Assembly: GCA_964546955.1 (NCBI GenBank)
Contig: CAZJLP010000033.1
Location: 1-56,574, forward strand
Reading direction: 5' to 3'
DNA from: CAZJLP01 sp964546955
Lineage (GTDB): Bacteria; Verrucomicrobiota; Verrucomicrobiia; Opitutales; Opitutaceae
Length of the DNA: 56,574 nucleotides
Shown here in pieces: positions 1 to 9,538 of this stretch; the first letter of the stretch is position 1, and each line of letters begins with the position of its first letter. The notes beneath the pieces were generated by a model that ran no database searches, was not told where the DNA came from, and saw only the letters and a list, made by a program, of their open reading frames with translations. The position numbers and the translations under genes are program-made.

Positions 1-1631
1 TATTCCTCAGGCTTGGCAGCGAGGCCGTATCGAACCGCCAGCCAAGCGGATACAACGATGCCGACGGGCTTGCCGCCGACCAGTCCGAGACTAAGTCCCA
101 ACATCACACTGCCATGCGTCTGCACGACATCCAGAGTCATAATCACACCCGCATTCGCGAGTGCGAAGATGGGAAGTACGGCATAGCTGGACCACGGCTC
201 CATCGACCGAAGCAGTTTATCGGTTGGAGATTCGGTCCGGCCGTGAATCGAATCCAAAGCCCGCAAGGTTGGCTCGGAGAGTCCGTGGCGCATCAACGCA
301 TCGCCACGATGACGCGTCTCCGTTTGCAAAACAGCTTCCGCCTGCGCCATCAGGACGTGCAGTTTCGGCGGGGGAAGTGCGGGAGTCACAAGTGCGAGGA
401 TCACGCCGGCAAGCGTGGCATGAAGCCCCGCTTCGTGGAGGCATACCCAGAGGAGGATTCCCAACACCGCATAGGGCAAAGGTCGGTATATGCCCCATCG
501 ATTCATTCCAAGGAGCAGCAGTGCCACTGCGACGGAGGCGATCAGGTAGTTCGCGTGAATCTGCTCGGTATAAAACGCGGCAATGATGCCGATGGCCACG
601 AGATCGTCGATGATCACCGCTGCCGTGAGAAACACGCGCAATTCAACGGGAACGCGGGCTCCTAGCAGCACGATCAGCGCAACCGCAAACGCTGTGTCCG
701 TCGCGATCGGAACCGCCCACCCTTTCGCGAGCGGCCCGGCGGGCGCGAGGAGCAGGTAGATCAAGACTGGCACGGCAATGCCGCCGAAGGCGGCGATGAC
801 CGGCAGCGCTCCGGAGCGGAAGGTCGCGAGGCGGCCGACCGTAAACTCCCGCTTTATTTCGAGGCCAACAACGAGGAAGAAAATCGCGAGTAAACCGTCA
901 TTGATCCAACTCAAGAGCGGTAAAATCATACCGCTGCCACCGAATTGAACGCCGGTCGGGGTCGCCCACAAGGTTGCAAACGATGGGCCCATCGGCGAAT
1001 TCGCGAGGAGGACCGCCAGGACTGACATCAATAGGAGAAGAAGTCCCGCAGATGGTGCCCAGCGTGCGAAGCTCAAAGCCGCCGTTTGGACTCGGTGGCC
1101 TAGGGTGCCGAGCAGCGCATCAGCGAGAGCGTTCTCGTCCCACGGCCCTTCGTAGCGACGTGAGTTCAAGAAGAAGGTCGGCGTGAACGCCACCCCACTC
1201 CGCCGCGCACTTTGGACGTCTCGTTCGACTCGCAAGGCCGCCGAGTCCGAATCAGAGGCACCGTCCGGCAATGCCACGCCGAACCGCTGCGCAACCTCCT
1301 TAAAATCGTCCGGGGTCAGCACCGGCCCACGCTTCATGAGCGCATCGTGGACTGCCCAGATGTCACCTGTCTTCTCGCACACCCGCTCCGCGAGCTCCGC
1401 CGCAAGCCTTGCGTTCGCGTCATTATCCACCGGTCGATGACGGAAAACGTAACGCATCCGCTCGCCGAAACGATCGCGGAGGTCCGCAATGACTTCGTGC
1501 GCAGAATGGCAGGAAACGCAGGCGTAGCTTCCATACTCGACCAAAGTCAATTCGGCGTCTGGATTTCCAAGGATGTGGTCGCTGTTCAAATCTACCGGTG
1601 GATCGAGCCTCGTCGCCTTCGAGTTAACCAT
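1..1631 (-). CDS. nhaA: DsbA-like thioredoxin domain fused to NhaA Na+/H+ antiporter (3' end off window)
   Basis: Reading the minus strand, one uninterrupted frame begins at 1631 (MVNSKATRLD) and runs off the left edge. The first ~190 residues form a DsbA-like thioredoxin fold: LVEYGSYACVSC carries a CxxC pair and VAFTPTFFLN carries the cis-proline loop. After a short linker the NhaA antiporter follows, starting near AALSFARWAPSAG, with the typical WINDGLLAIFFLVVGLEIK block, the DTAFAVAL ion-site helix and IIDDLVAI (two Asp). Known NhaA exchanges cytoplasmic Na+ for external H+ at the inner membrane. An upstream in-frame ATG at 1688 would add 19 residues; I chose 1631 because its N-terminus fits such fusions better. 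The C-terminal helices of NhaA are outside the window. The thioredoxin part may do redox or folding work; its role in these fusions is not something the sequence shows. Confidence 0.9.
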   Translation of the reverse strand, partial: MVNSKATRLDPPVDLNSDHILGNPDAELTLVEYGSYACVSCHSAHEVIADLRDRFGERMRYVFRHRPVDNDANARLAAELAERVCEKTGDIWAVHDALMKRGPVLTPDDFKEVAQRFGVALPDGASDSDSAALRVERDVQSARRSGVAFTPTFFLNSRRYEGPWDENALADALLGTLGHRVQTAALSFARWAPSAGLLLLLMSVLAVLLANSPMGPSFATLWATPTGVQFGGSGMILPLLSWINDGLLAIFFLVVGLEIKREFTVGRLATFRSGALPVIAAFGGIAVPVLIYLLLAPAGPLAKGWAVPIATDTAFAVALIVLLGARVPVELRVFLTAAVIIDDLVAIGIIAAFYTEQIHANYLIASVAVALLLLGMNRWGIYRPLPYAVLGILLWVCLHEAGLHATLAGVILALVTPALPPPKLHVLMAQAEAVLQTETRHRGDALMRHGLSEPTLRALDSIHGRTESPTDKLLRSMEPWSSYAVLPIFALANAGVIMTLDVVQTHGSVMLGLSLGLVGGKPVGIVVSAWLAVRYGLAAKPEE

Positions 1632-1720
1632 AGCGGAAAAACAACTGCGCAGAAATCCCGCAAAGTCGATGGCGGGTTCAACCGCCATCGATCACGACGA
1701 ACTGTGGGACTACCCTGCAA

Positions 1721-2113
1721 TTAATTTGCCCCGTTCAGGTCAGCCGAGGGAATTGTCTGATATCTATCCGCGCGTCGTGCCGTTGCCCGCTTGCGTAGCA
1801 TACGGTCCAACTTGTCAATTAGGAGCGTGACGGACTTGTGAGCGTCTTCGGTGGTGACTGAGGCCCGAAGATCAGGGCCATAAATCTCAACATGGCCTTT
1901 AGCCCTGAACAGCCAGGCGCCACCACCAGGACCACGCTCTACGTCGATCCGAAGGCGAAGTATCGTCGGCTCGTGACGGAAAAGTCGTTCCGCCTTCGCC
2001 TCCATCGAGCGACGCATGGCGTCGTTGAGATGCACGTGAACACCGCGGAGGAGCAGTTTCGTGCCGGCCGCGGGGGCTAAAGATGTAGGATTTGGAAGGA
2101 TTGATGTAATCAT
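1721..2113 (-). CDS. hpf: Short ribosome hibernation promoting factor (HPF/YfiA/RaiA family)
   Basis: The 130-residue protein from 2113 (MITSILPNPT) has the HPF/RaiA alpha-beta fold pattern: VHVHLNDAMRRSMEAKAERLFRHEP, then LRLRIDVERGPG, VEIYGPDLRASVTTEDAHKSV and LIDKLDRMLRKRA. Family members bind the 30S decoding site in stationary phase or stress and stop translation. The length matches the short form, with no C-terminal dimerisation domain. The open frame extends upstream to 2281 (MKLLIFLEDGG), but that extension is Arg/Pro-rich and unlike the family, so the shorter start is preferred. It lies 89 bp downstream of the nhaA start on the same strand, at the left end of a divergent gap to pyruvate kinase. 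Confidence 0.8.
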   Translation of the reverse strand: MITSILPNPTSLAPAAGTKLLLRGVHVHLNDAMRRSMEAKAERLFRHEPTILRLRIDVERGPGGGAWLFRAKGHVEIYGPDLRASVTTEDAHKSVTLLIDKLDRMLRKRATARRADRYQTIPSADLNGAN

Positions 2114-2475
2114 GTTTTCTGGGAGTTGAGAATCATCGCCATTACGCTGCCGAGAAGACGGACGCGCCCCGGGGGTGCGAACCCGTTGCGTGAGCGCAGG
2201 GGATTGTCGTGTCACCGGCGCTGGGTATGGGCGGCCCGCCGCAGCGGGGCCGCCATCCTCGAGAAAAATGAGCAGTTTCATGGCTCAAGGATAGCGCACA
2301 TCGAACAGCCGGGATACTGCAAGGACCGGGGCTTGGGTATCCGCGATCCGCATGGCCAGGAGTCGAGTAAAGACGGCAGGATAACGTTGCCAGACCTGTC
2401 AACGATGCGTCCAATCCACGCAGATCCTTCCCCCTACCCCGCACAAAATCGTGCGCGGTTTCTTCGGGATACCTC

Positions 2476-3882
2476 ATGCGTCGCACCAAGATTGTCGCCA
2501 CCCTCGGTCCGGCCAGCAGTTCGCCGGAAGCTATCCGCCTTCTCGTCAAGGCCGGGATGGACGTCGCCCGACTCAACTTCTCGCACGGTAGTCAAGAGGA
2601 GCACGCGCGCCAGATCGCCAACCTGCGCGCGATCTCCAGGGAACTCGATACGCCGGTCACGATTTTGCAGGATTTGCAGGGACCGAAGATTCGGGTCGGT
2701 CAGTTGCCGGCCGGCGCCACGACTCTCGTTCCGGACGCAATTGTTTCTCTGGTCCCGGAGTCTGATTTCCGCGGAGCGGAGGCGACCATTCCGCTCGACT
2801 ACGAGCACGCCACTGACAATGCGACGCCAGGGATGCGCGTTTTGCTCGATGACGGATTGCTCGAATTGCAAGTTGTCGAGGCCAAGGGCCGCGAACTGCG
2901 GTGTCGAGTTGTGGAAGGCGGCATTCTAAAGAGCCGAAAAGGCGTCAATTTCCCCAGCCTAAACCTGTCGTTGCCTGCGCTGACACAGAAAGACATCCGC
3001 GACGTAGAGTTTGGATTGGCACATGGAGTCGATTGGATTTCCCTCAGCTTTGTGCGCACCGCGGCGGATGTGCGAACGCTGAAGCAACTCATCGTGGCTA
3101 AAGGCGCGTCGAAGCCAGTCATGGCGAAAATCGAGAAGCCGCAAGCGATCGATAATCTTGATGAGATTCTGCGGGAGGCCGACGGCGTGATGGTCGCCCG
3201 CGGCGATCTCGGCGTGGAAGTGAGCCCCGAGAAGGTGCCGATGCTTCAAAAACTGATAATCGAAAAATGCAATCGGCTGGGCCTCCCGGTCATCACCGCT
3301 ACACAAATGTTGGAAAGCATGATCCGCGAACCGCGTCCGACGCGCGCAGAAGCAAGTGATGTTGCGAACGCGATTATCGACGGCACCGATGCAGTCATGT
3401 TGTCGGGTGAATCTGCGATTGGTGCCTACCCGGTTCGCGCGGTAGAAATCATGGCGCGCATCGCCGCCGAGGTGGAGGCAGCAATCAGCTTTAAAACCTA
3501 CCCCACGAGTGAGACGAGCGACTCGCACGCGTTGAGCGAAGCCGTCACGGCCTTAGCAAGGGTAGTCCGTCTGCGGGCGATCGTGGTGCTAACGATCAGC
3601 GGTCATACCGCTCGGCTCGTTGCGGCGGAAAGATCGAAGATTGCGCTATTTGCACTCACGACCAATCCCAGTGTCTACCACTCATTGAATCTTCATTGGG
3701 GAATCCAACCACTTGTAGTGGACGGAATCGCTGCGAGCTTTGAGGGTTTGGTCCGCCAAGCTGAAGAAACTTTGCGAGGGCGCGCCTTAGCCACGTCCGG
3801 AGACAAAATTCTCGTGATTGGTGGCGTCCCGCCGGCCACGCCTCGCGGGTCGAATTTCATGAAACTCCACGTGATGCCGTGA
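2476..3882 (+). CDS. pyk: Pyruvate kinase
   Basis: The 468-residue protein is full length for bacterial pyruvate kinase, which converts phosphoenolpyruvate and ADP to pyruvate and ATP in the cytoplasm. Visible signatures are RRTKIVATLGPASS at the N-terminus, LNFSHGS, the B-domain after LQDLQGPKIRVG, the active-site stretch MAKIEKPQAIDNLDEI with the catalytic Lys, VMVARGDLGVEV, and ATQMLESM. The C-terminal allosteric domain begins near residue 350 (ALARVVRLRAIVVLT). It stands alone on the plus strand, divergent from hpf, with no operon partner. Confidence 0.96.
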   Translation: MRRTKIVATLGPASSSPEAIRLLVKAGMDVARLNFSHGSQEEHARQIANLRAISRELDTPVTILQDLQGPKIRVGQLPAGATTLVPDAIVSLVPESDFRGAEATIPLDYEHATDNATPGMRVLLDDGLLELQVVEAKGRELRCRVVEGGILKSRKGVNFPSLNLSLPALTQKDIRDVEFGLAHGVDWISLSFVRTAADVRTLKQLIVAKGASKPVMAKIEKPQAIDNLDEILREADGVMVARGDLGVEVSPEKVPMLQKLIIEKCNRLGLPVITATQMLESMIREPRPTRAEASDVANAIIDGTDAVMLSGESAIGAYPVRAVEIMARIAAEVEAAISFKTYPTSETSDSHALSEAVTALARVVRLRAIVVLTISGHTARLVAAERSKIALFALTTNPSVYHSLNLHWGIQPLVVDGIAASFEGLVRQAEETLRGRALATSGDKILVIGGVPPATPRGSNFMKLHVMP

Positions 3883-4059
3883 CGCGGACTGGCGAAAGTC
3901 TCCGGTCTGACGATCGAACTCTCTATGGCGAGGGCGAGCGATTTTAAAGGCGAACCCACGAAGTCGACGAACATCGACTTGCCTGAAGCGCGCCCGCAAG
4001 CGTCTACGCCGATTATGGGCACCATGCGTTTCGCGCACAGTATGGTCGCGAATCGCTGG

Positions 4060-4629
4060 CTATTGTTTGATGAACTCGCCGTCCGCTTTAACCACGAGCT
4101 CGTCGGAAATCATCGGGGGTGCAAATTTGGATCCCACGCCGAAATCGGAGCGTTTTAATGTGGCCGTAAGCTGAAAACCCGCGGTCACCTTGCCTTGGTT
4201 GGTCGTGGTGCCGCGATACCATAGGTCGGCTGTAACCGTCTTGCTGATGTCGCGAATCGTGAGCTCCCCGGAAAGTTTGTAACGATCCTTGCCGGCTGCG
4301 GTGATCGTCTTGCTGCGAAACGACATCTTGGGATACTTCTCGACCTCGAAGAAATCCGGGCTGCGCAAGTGGTCGTCGCGCTGGTTGACGGCCGTATTGA
4401 GCGACATGACATCAACTACCAGTTCGAAAACCGCGTCGCTGAAATCCGGTTTGGCGCTGGCGATGCTGACTTCGAATTTGTTGAACGCGCCACTAATCTC
4501 AGAGATTCCAAGGTGGGTGATCGAAAATCCGATTCGTGAGTGTGCCGGGTCGGCTTTCCAGGTGGATTGGGCAAAAGCGGTTGTTTGCAAAACTGCGGCC
4601 GCGATGATGGCAATGAGGGATGTTTTCAT
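4060..4629 (-). CDS. YceI-family periplasmic lipid-binding protein
   Basis: The start at 4629 gives a 189-residue protein with a clear signal peptide (MKTSLIAIIAAAVLQTTAFA). The mature part opens with the family hallmark WKADPAHSRIGFSITHLGIS, then FNKFEVSIASAKPDFSDAVFELVVDVMSLNT, RDDHLRSPDFFEVEKYPKM and a C-terminal FGVGSKFAPPMISDELVVKADGEF. YceI proteins form an extended lipocalin-like barrel in the periplasm that binds polyisoprenoid or other hydrophobic molecules. The physiological role varies between organisms and cannot be fixed here. The open frame extends to 4740, but that part is His-rich noise upstream of the signal peptide. It is a single gene with no close partner. Confidence 0.9.
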   Translation of the reverse strand: MKTSLIAIIAAAVLQTTAFAQSTWKADPAHSRIGFSITHLGISEISGAFNKFEVSIASAKPDFSDAVFELVVDVMSLNTAVNQRDDHLRSPDFFEVEKYPKMSFRSKTITAAGKDRYKLSGELTIRDISKTVTADLWYRGTTTNQGKVTAGFQLTATLKRSDFGVGSKFAPPMISDELVVKADGEFIKQ

Positions 4630-5022
4630 AACAGGGTGTGGATGATGTGATGGATGCGCGTGGTGTTTGTCATGCGGCCCACGCATAGATGGCGACTGCA
4701 GGGCGCGGACCCAAAAGGCATGAACGCTCCGAGCATGCAAGCCAACGCACGCCGATGTTGCCTACCCAGGCAGGCGGGTGAGATGCATCCGCAACTCTCC
4801 GGCAAACTGAACCGACATATCGCCGTTGCGCGGGTAGCTTTTCTCGCTTCGTTAGCGCGTCGGTGATCGCCGTGTAGTCGATGCTCATCACCGATGTTTA
4901 CCGAGAAACCGAAACACCGTCGGGCTCGTCTATTTTCTGGCGTGAAACAATCACGTCATCACCGGTGCAATCCGTCTGAGGGACGGAGCATTAACCGCTC
5001 ACTGAGCAAATCACAAAACAAC
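4630..5022. other. Intergenic region, no gene seen
   Basis: About 390 bp separate the divergent YceI and FMN-reductase genes. Short frames here have no recognisable protein character. I see no convincing RNA gene or strong hairpin; it should hold the two divergent promoters. Confidence 0.5.
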
Positions 5023-5583
5023 ATGAAAAGTACCTGCAACGTCGCCGTTATCGTCGGTAGTCTGCGAAAGGGATCGTTCAACCGACAGGTCGCTCACGCT
5101 CTTGCCGAGCTCGCGCCCGCCGGGTTGAAACTTGAAATCGTCGAAATCGGACACCTGCCGCTCTACAATCAGGACAGCGACGACAATCCACCGGCAGTAT
5201 TCACGGAATTTCGCAAACGTATCAAAGCGGCCGACGCGCTGCTGTTTGTAACGCCCGAATATAATCGGTCGATACCCGGCGTCCTGAAGAACGCGCTGGA
5301 TGTTGCGTCGCGTCCTTACGGCCAGAGTGCCTGGGACGGCAAGCCTGGCGCCGTCGTCAGCGCGTCGATCGGTGGCATCGGCGGTTTCGGCGCCAACCAT
5401 CATCTAAGGCAGTGCCTCGCCTATTTGAACGTGCCGACGCTGGCTCAGCCCGAGGTCTACCTTGGCACAGTGGACAAATCCCTCGATCAAAACGGCAAAA
5501 TGACCGACGAACGCACGCGGACGCTCTTGACGAACTTTATGCAGGCCTACGCCGCGTGGGTGGCGGCCAATACGCGAGTCTGA
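5023..5583 (+). CDS. NADPH-dependent FMN reductase (flavodoxin-fold quinone/azo reductase family)
   Basis: The 186-residue protein from the ATG at 5023 (MKSTCNVAVIVGSLRKGS) is a flavodoxin-like fold enzyme. It has the FMN phosphate loop GSLRKGSFNRQVA, the VTPEYNRSIPGVLKNALD signature of the NADPH_FMN_reductase family (ChrR/YieF/AzoR-type) and a second FMN-contact loop SIGGIGGFGANHHLRQ. Such proteins transfer two electrons from NAD(P)H to FMN, quinones, azo dyes or chromate, and are often antioxidants. The frame continues upstream to 4894, but that 43-residue extension is Arg/His-rich and out of family. The neighbouring RclA-like flavoprotein and universal stress protein suggest an oxidative-stress neighbourhood. 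Confidence 0.92.
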   Translation: MKSTCNVAVIVGSLRKGSFNRQVAHALAELAPAGLKLEIVEIGHLPLYNQDSDDNPPAVFTEFRKRIKAADALLFVTPEYNRSIPGVLKNALDVASRPYGQSAWDGKPGAVVSASIGGIGGFGANHHLRQCLAYLNVPTLAQPEVYLGTVDKSLDQNGKMTDERTRTLLTNFMQAYAAWVAANTRV

Positions 5584-5712
5584 CCCGGCACCATCCCAAA
5601 TTCGATGTGATGGTTCTCTGAACGAGAGTATTATGATTTCGGCCGAAGCATTCGATATTGAGCAGGCGAACTGATCGGCTTCATTGCAATACACGTTCCG
5701 TTTGGCGCGAAC

Positions 5713-7104
5713 CTACGCGCCAAACACCGTGTTGAAACCTTCGACCATTGTCGGGTGCGACCAGATCGCGTCCCGGAGAGCGGTGAACGGCAGCCCCGCG
5801 ATCATCGCCATCTGAGCGGTGGCGACCATCTCGCCCGCCGCGACGGACAACAAGGTGCAGCCGAGCACGTGGTCCGTTTTTGTATCGACCACGATTTTCA
5901 TGAAGCCGCGGGTCTCACTCGCGGTCTTCGCGCGCGGTATGGCGCCAACGGGCATTTTCGCCACCCGGACCGAGAATCCCCGCTTTCGCGCTTCTGTTTC
6001 AGTCAAGCCGACGCGGGCCAACTCAGGATCGGTGAACAGCGTGAACGGAACCAGTCTGTCCTTGGTCGTGTGCGCACCACCGCCAAAGATGTTGGCTTGA
6101 ACGATACGATAGTCGTCCAGCGACGCGTGCGTGAATTGCGGGCCGCCGTTCACATCGCCCAAGGCCCAGACACCTGTAGCTGTCGTTTCCAGGCGGTCGT
6201 TAACCATGACGAAACCCCGCGCGTCCGTATCGACGCCAGCGACGCCGAGATTTAGTTCCTCGGTGTTGGGAGTACGGCCAAAAGCTGCGAGGACGTGTGA
6301 GCCCATCACGCTTCGAGTTCGTCCCTCCGAGTCTGTATGTGTAACCGAAATCTCATCACGTGCTCGCTCGACACCAACCACGGTAGAGCCGAGTTCGAGG
6401 GCGATCCCCTCCTCCTGCAGCAGCGCGGCCAGTGCTTCGCTCACGTCCGGATCTTCTCGCTTCAACAATTGCGGGGAGCGCGCAACAATGGTCACCGCAC
6501 AGCCGAAATGCCGGAACATCTGGGCGAATTCGATGGCAATATAACTGCCGCCCAGAATCACGAGATGCTGTGGCAAGACATCGATCCGCTGGATCTCTTC
6601 GCTGTTCAACCCGCCGCTTCCGGCAAAGCCGGGCACTTTAGGCTCCGTGGGCCGCGTGCCGGTGTTGATGAAGATTTTTTCCGCCGTCAGGATGCGCTGG
6701 TTTCCATTCGAGTCCCGCACGGCCACGCGTCCAGGCCCCTCGAAGCGCGCGATGCCAAGAATGAAGTCGAGTGAAGGGGCCCCGGTGAGGTTCTGGTGGT
6801 TCATCGCGCGCATACCTTTGACCACGCCTTCCGCCCGACTGCGCACGGTCGGCCAGTCCACGTGGACTTCCCCCGTCTGGACCCCATACTTCCCGGCGAG
6901 CCGCGCGCTGCGCGCGACGCGCGCGCTGGCGATCAACGTTTTGGTCGGGATACAGGCTACATTGATACACGATCCGCCGATCATCTCCGGGCTGCGCTCG
7001 ATCAGCGCAGTGCGAATTCCTTTGTGTCCGAGGTTGATCGCAAGGGTCTTCCCGCCCTTCCCTCCGCCGATGACAATCGCTTCATATTTGCCCGATTCGA
7101 TCAT
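5713..7104 (-). CDS. RclA/MerA-like FAD-dependent pyridine nucleotide-disulfide oxidoreductase
   Basis: A 463-residue flavoprotein. The N-terminal FAD loop GGGKGGKTLA and the redox motif GGSCINVACIPTK (CxxxxC) are followed by the NAD(P) loop VILGGSYIAIEFA, a second FAD motif VWALGDVNGGPQFTH, and a C-terminal dimerisation domain with the HPT..E element (WSHPTMVEGF). The GKGGKTLA loop and GGSCIN..CIPTK resemble E. coli RclA, a copper/hypochlorite-response oxidoreductase, more than dihydrolipoamide dehydrogenase. The extra N-terminal metal-binding domain and C-terminal Cys-Cys pair of true MerA are absent. Likely role: defence against reactive chlorine, copper or other electrophiles. It is divergent from the phospholipase-D family gene at 7229; the specific substrate is not settled. 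Confidence 0.85.
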   Translation of the reverse strand: MIESGKYEAIVIGGGKGGKTLAINLGHKGIRTALIERSPEMIGGSCINVACIPTKTLIASARVARSARLAGKYGVQTGEVHVDWPTVRSRAEGVVKGMRAMNHQNLTGAPSLDFILGIARFEGPGRVAVRDSNGNQRILTAEKIFINTGTRPTEPKVPGFAGSGGLNSEEIQRIDVLPQHLVILGGSYIAIEFAQMFRHFGCAVTIVARSPQLLKREDPDVSEALAALLQEEGIALELGSTVVGVERARDEISVTHTDSEGRTRSVMGSHVLAAFGRTPNTEELNLGVAGVDTDARGFVMVNDRLETTATGVWALGDVNGGPQFTHASLDDYRIVQANIFGGGAHTTKDRLVPFTLFTDPELARVGLTETEARKRGFSVRVAKMPVGAIPRAKTASETRGFMKIVVDTKTDHVLGCTLLSVAAGEMVATAQMAMIAGLPFTALRDAIWSHPTMVEGFNTVFGA

Positions 7105-7228
7105 GGTGTGATTCTAAGAAAGGTCGAAAATGGGTTATCCTCCGGCGAAACGTAGTATTTCGGGGAAACAAACCGGCGCCAGTCGTTTCACACCGTCGCG
7201 CAACGATTCTAAACAGAACGTTTATTAG

Positions 7229-8830
7229 TTGCGATACCTCCCTCGTGTGAAATCGCCATCGAAAACCCGCCGTAGCCCCTGGCGGAAGAGGAGGCGCATT
7301 GCCGTCTTAATCCTCGCCACGCTTTCCGTGATATGGGCGGTACTGAAATACACGATGCGTCTTCCGGAGTTGGGCCCTCGGACGGAATCAGTGCGGATCG
7401 AGGCCGCTGCGGACACACGGCTTCAACGATCCCTGGCTCCCCTCTTGCTCGCTAACCCTGGCAAAACGGGTGTCTTCCCGCTCGAGAATGGATACGACGC
7501 TTTCGCCGCGCGCGCTCTTCTTTGCGAGGGCGCGGAACGAACCCTCGATGTGCAATATTACATTTGGCACAACGACACGTCCGGTGGGTTGCTCTTTGAT
7601 GCACTACGACGAGCCGCTGACCGCGGGGTGCGCGTCCGACTGCTACTGGACGACAATAACACGGTGGGTCTGGACGCTGTGCTGGCCGCGCTGGACATTC
7701 ATCCGAACATCGAAGTCAGGTTGTTTAACCCGTTCAAACGGCCGGGCCGCTTCCTGGGCTACATCGTTGACTTCTCGCGGGTGAATCGCCGCATGCACAA
7801 CAAGTCATTTACCGCGGACAATCAGGCGACGATTGTGGGGGGCCGCAATGTGGCGGATGAATATTTCGGGGCGTCGAGCATCCGCACATTTATCGATCTC
7901 GACGTCCTGGCGGTTGGACCAGTTGTTGAGGAGGTCTCTCGAGATTTTGACCGGTACTGGGCAAGCAAGTCGGCCTATCCCGCTGCACGCCTTCTGCCCT
8001 CGTACGATGCGCGTGAGCTGGCTGGGGTGCATGAATCGCTAGCCATGAACCGACGCACGCCGGCAGCCGGGGAGTTTCTGCGTGCAGTGGAGGGACGGGC
8101 GTTCGCGCGAGAGATGATCGGGGGGACGCTGGCTTTTGAATGGGCGCCCACGAAGATGCTGAGCGACGATCCTGCTAAGGTGGTGAACCGCGCGACCGCG
8201 GCGACGTTGCTTTGGCCCCAGATGAAGGAAGCGCTCGGTCCTCCAGCTACCTCCTTGGGCTTGCTTTCGCCGTATTTCGTGCCGACGAAGACCGGTGTTG
8301 AAGCGTTTAGCGGGCTGTCGGCCGGGGGAATCAAGGTGCGCGTACTCACCAACTCTCTCGAGGCTACAGATCTCTCGGTCGTCCACTCGGGATATGCAAA
8401 GCACCGACGTGCGCTCCTTTCGGCGGGCGTCGAACTGTTCGAAATGAAGGGCGAATTCGCGCGGAAATCGGCTAAAGGTAAGGGCCTGTTCGGCAGCTCC
8501 AGCTCGAGTCTGCACGCCAAGACCATCTCAGTTGACGAAAGACGCGTGTTCGTAGGTTCATTCAACTTTGATCCTCGTTCCGCTCGATTGAACACCGAAC
8601 TCGGCTTCGTAATCGAAAGTCAGGTCCTAGCCGCGGCGCTCGCTAGTTCGCTTGCTCGTGAGATTCCGGCACGCGCTTATCGTGTTCAGTTGAGCGAAAG
8701 CGGATCATTGCAGTGGGTCGAGCATGTCAATGGCCGCGACTTGGTGCACCGCAGCGAACCAGGATCCAGTTTCGCGCGCCGTGCTTGGGTGAGAGTGCTT
8801 TCCTGGTTGCCGATCGACTGGCTGCTTTGA
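7229..8830 (+). CDS. Phospholipase D-family protein, cardiolipin synthase C (YmdC/ClsC)-like
   Basis: The 533-residue protein has one N-terminal membrane segment (RIAVLILATLSVIWAVLKY, about residues 23-41) behind an Arg/Lys-rich cytoplasmic tip, then two phospholipase-D modules. The first HKD motif is RMHNKSFTADNQATIVGGRN and the second is LHAKTISVDERRVFVGSFN, both complete (HxKxxxxD). LDVQYYIWHNDTSGGLL is also typical of the ClsC branch, which makes cardiolipin from phosphatidylglycerol and phosphatidylethanolamine in the inner membrane. The start is uncertain: TTG at 7229 or GTG at 7247, neither with a strong ribosome site. It is divergent from the RclA-like gene and stands alone. Confidence 0.88.
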   Translation: MRYLPRVKSPSKTRRSPWRKRRRIAVLILATLSVIWAVLKYTMRLPELGPRTESVRIEAAADTRLQRSLAPLLLANPGKTGVFPLENGYDAFAARALLCEGAERTLDVQYYIWHNDTSGGLLFDALRRAADRGVRVRLLLDDNNTVGLDAVLAALDIHPNIEVRLFNPFKRPGRFLGYIVDFSRVNRRMHNKSFTADNQATIVGGRNVADEYFGASSIRTFIDLDVLAVGPVVEEVSRDFDRYWASKSAYPAARLLPSYDARELAGVHESLAMNRRTPAAGEFLRAVEGRAFAREMIGGTLAFEWAPTKMLSDDPAKVVNRATAATLLWPQMKEALGPPATSLGLLSPYFVPTKTGVEAFSGLSAGGIKVRVLTNSLEATDLSVVHSGYAKHRRALLSAGVELFEMKGEFARKSAKGKGLFGSSSSSLHAKTISVDERRVFVGSFNFDPRSARLNTELGFVIESQVLAAALASSLAREIPARAYRVQLSESGSLQWVEHVNGRDLVHRSEPGSSFARRAWVRVLSWLPIDWLL

Positions 8831-8966
8831 CGCGGCGATCCCGTGATTGCATCCCAGGCCATTCGTCCGGCGGCTCGAGGCAGAGCCGGTCTCCATGCGC
8901 TTCGCGCATGGCTGAGCAGCGATCGGCGCAGTGGGACCTCCGCGATGATAGTGATATTCTACGAGT

Positions 8967-9503
8967 ATGAAATCCACGGCTACCTCGACTTCGACGGGAA
9001 GAACCGTCGCGCCTTTCCGCCCCATTCCGCCCGGCGTGTCCATCGGACACATCCACCTCAAAGTGGCGGACCTGGACCGCGCGGTCCATTTTTACGCCGA
9101 TGTGCTCGGATTCGAAGTGACCGACCGCTTCGGGCGCAACGCGGCGTTTCTATCTGCGGGCGGATACCACCATCACATTGGGCTAAATACCTGGGAGAGT
9201 CGGGACGGGTTGCCGCCGCCTGTCGGCACCACCGGCTTGTACCATGCGGCCATCCTTTATCCGACGCGCGCGGATCTGGCCTATGCCCTTCGCCGATTGC
9301 TTGCGAACGGCATTCGCATCGACGGCGCATCCGATCACGGGGTCAGCGAGGCCATCTATCTCCGGGACCCAGATGGTAACGGGCTCGAACTCTATCGAGA
9401 TCGCCCGCGCGAGGAATGGCCGCGCAACGCGGACGGCTCGATTGCCATGTTTACCAGGCCTCTGGACTTGGAATCTCTCCTGGCTGAAATTGATCGTTCC
9501 TAA
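8967..9503 (+). CDS. VOC-superfamily protein (CatE-like catechol 2,3-dioxygenase/glyoxalase fold)
   Basis: 178 residues. After a Ser/Thr-rich leader, IGHIHLKVADLDRAVHFYADVLGFEV opens a vicinal-oxygen-chelate module. Candidate metal ligands are the His of IGHIHLKV, His in GLYHAAILYP and Glu in DPDGNGLELYRD. YHHHIGLNTWESRDGLPPP is typical of the two-module CatE/YfiE group, here with about one and a half modules. Family members cleave catechols, isomerise glyoxal adducts or act as resistance proteins; the substrate is not predictable. The gene is 35 bp before the universal stress gene, so they may be co-transcribed. Confidence 0.85.
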   Translation: MKSTATSTSTGRTVAPFRPIPPGVSIGHIHLKVADLDRAVHFYADVLGFEVTDRFGRNAAFLSAGGYHHHIGLNTWESRDGLPPPVGTTGLYHAAILYPTRADLAYALRRLLANGIRIDGASDHGVSEAIYLRDPDGNGLELYRDRPREEWPRNADGSIAMFTRPLDLESLLAEIDRS

Positions 9504-9538
9504 AGTGGCGACCGATAACCGAAACCTGAGTGACTGCC

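Noticed and set aside
1721..2281. Longer form of the ribosome hibernation factor starting at 2281
   Set aside because: The added 56 residues are low-complexity and not part of the family; the ATG at 2113 gives the usual length.
5755..6774. Several plus-strand frames
   Set aside because: They lie opposite the intact RclA-like flavoprotein and show no family features.
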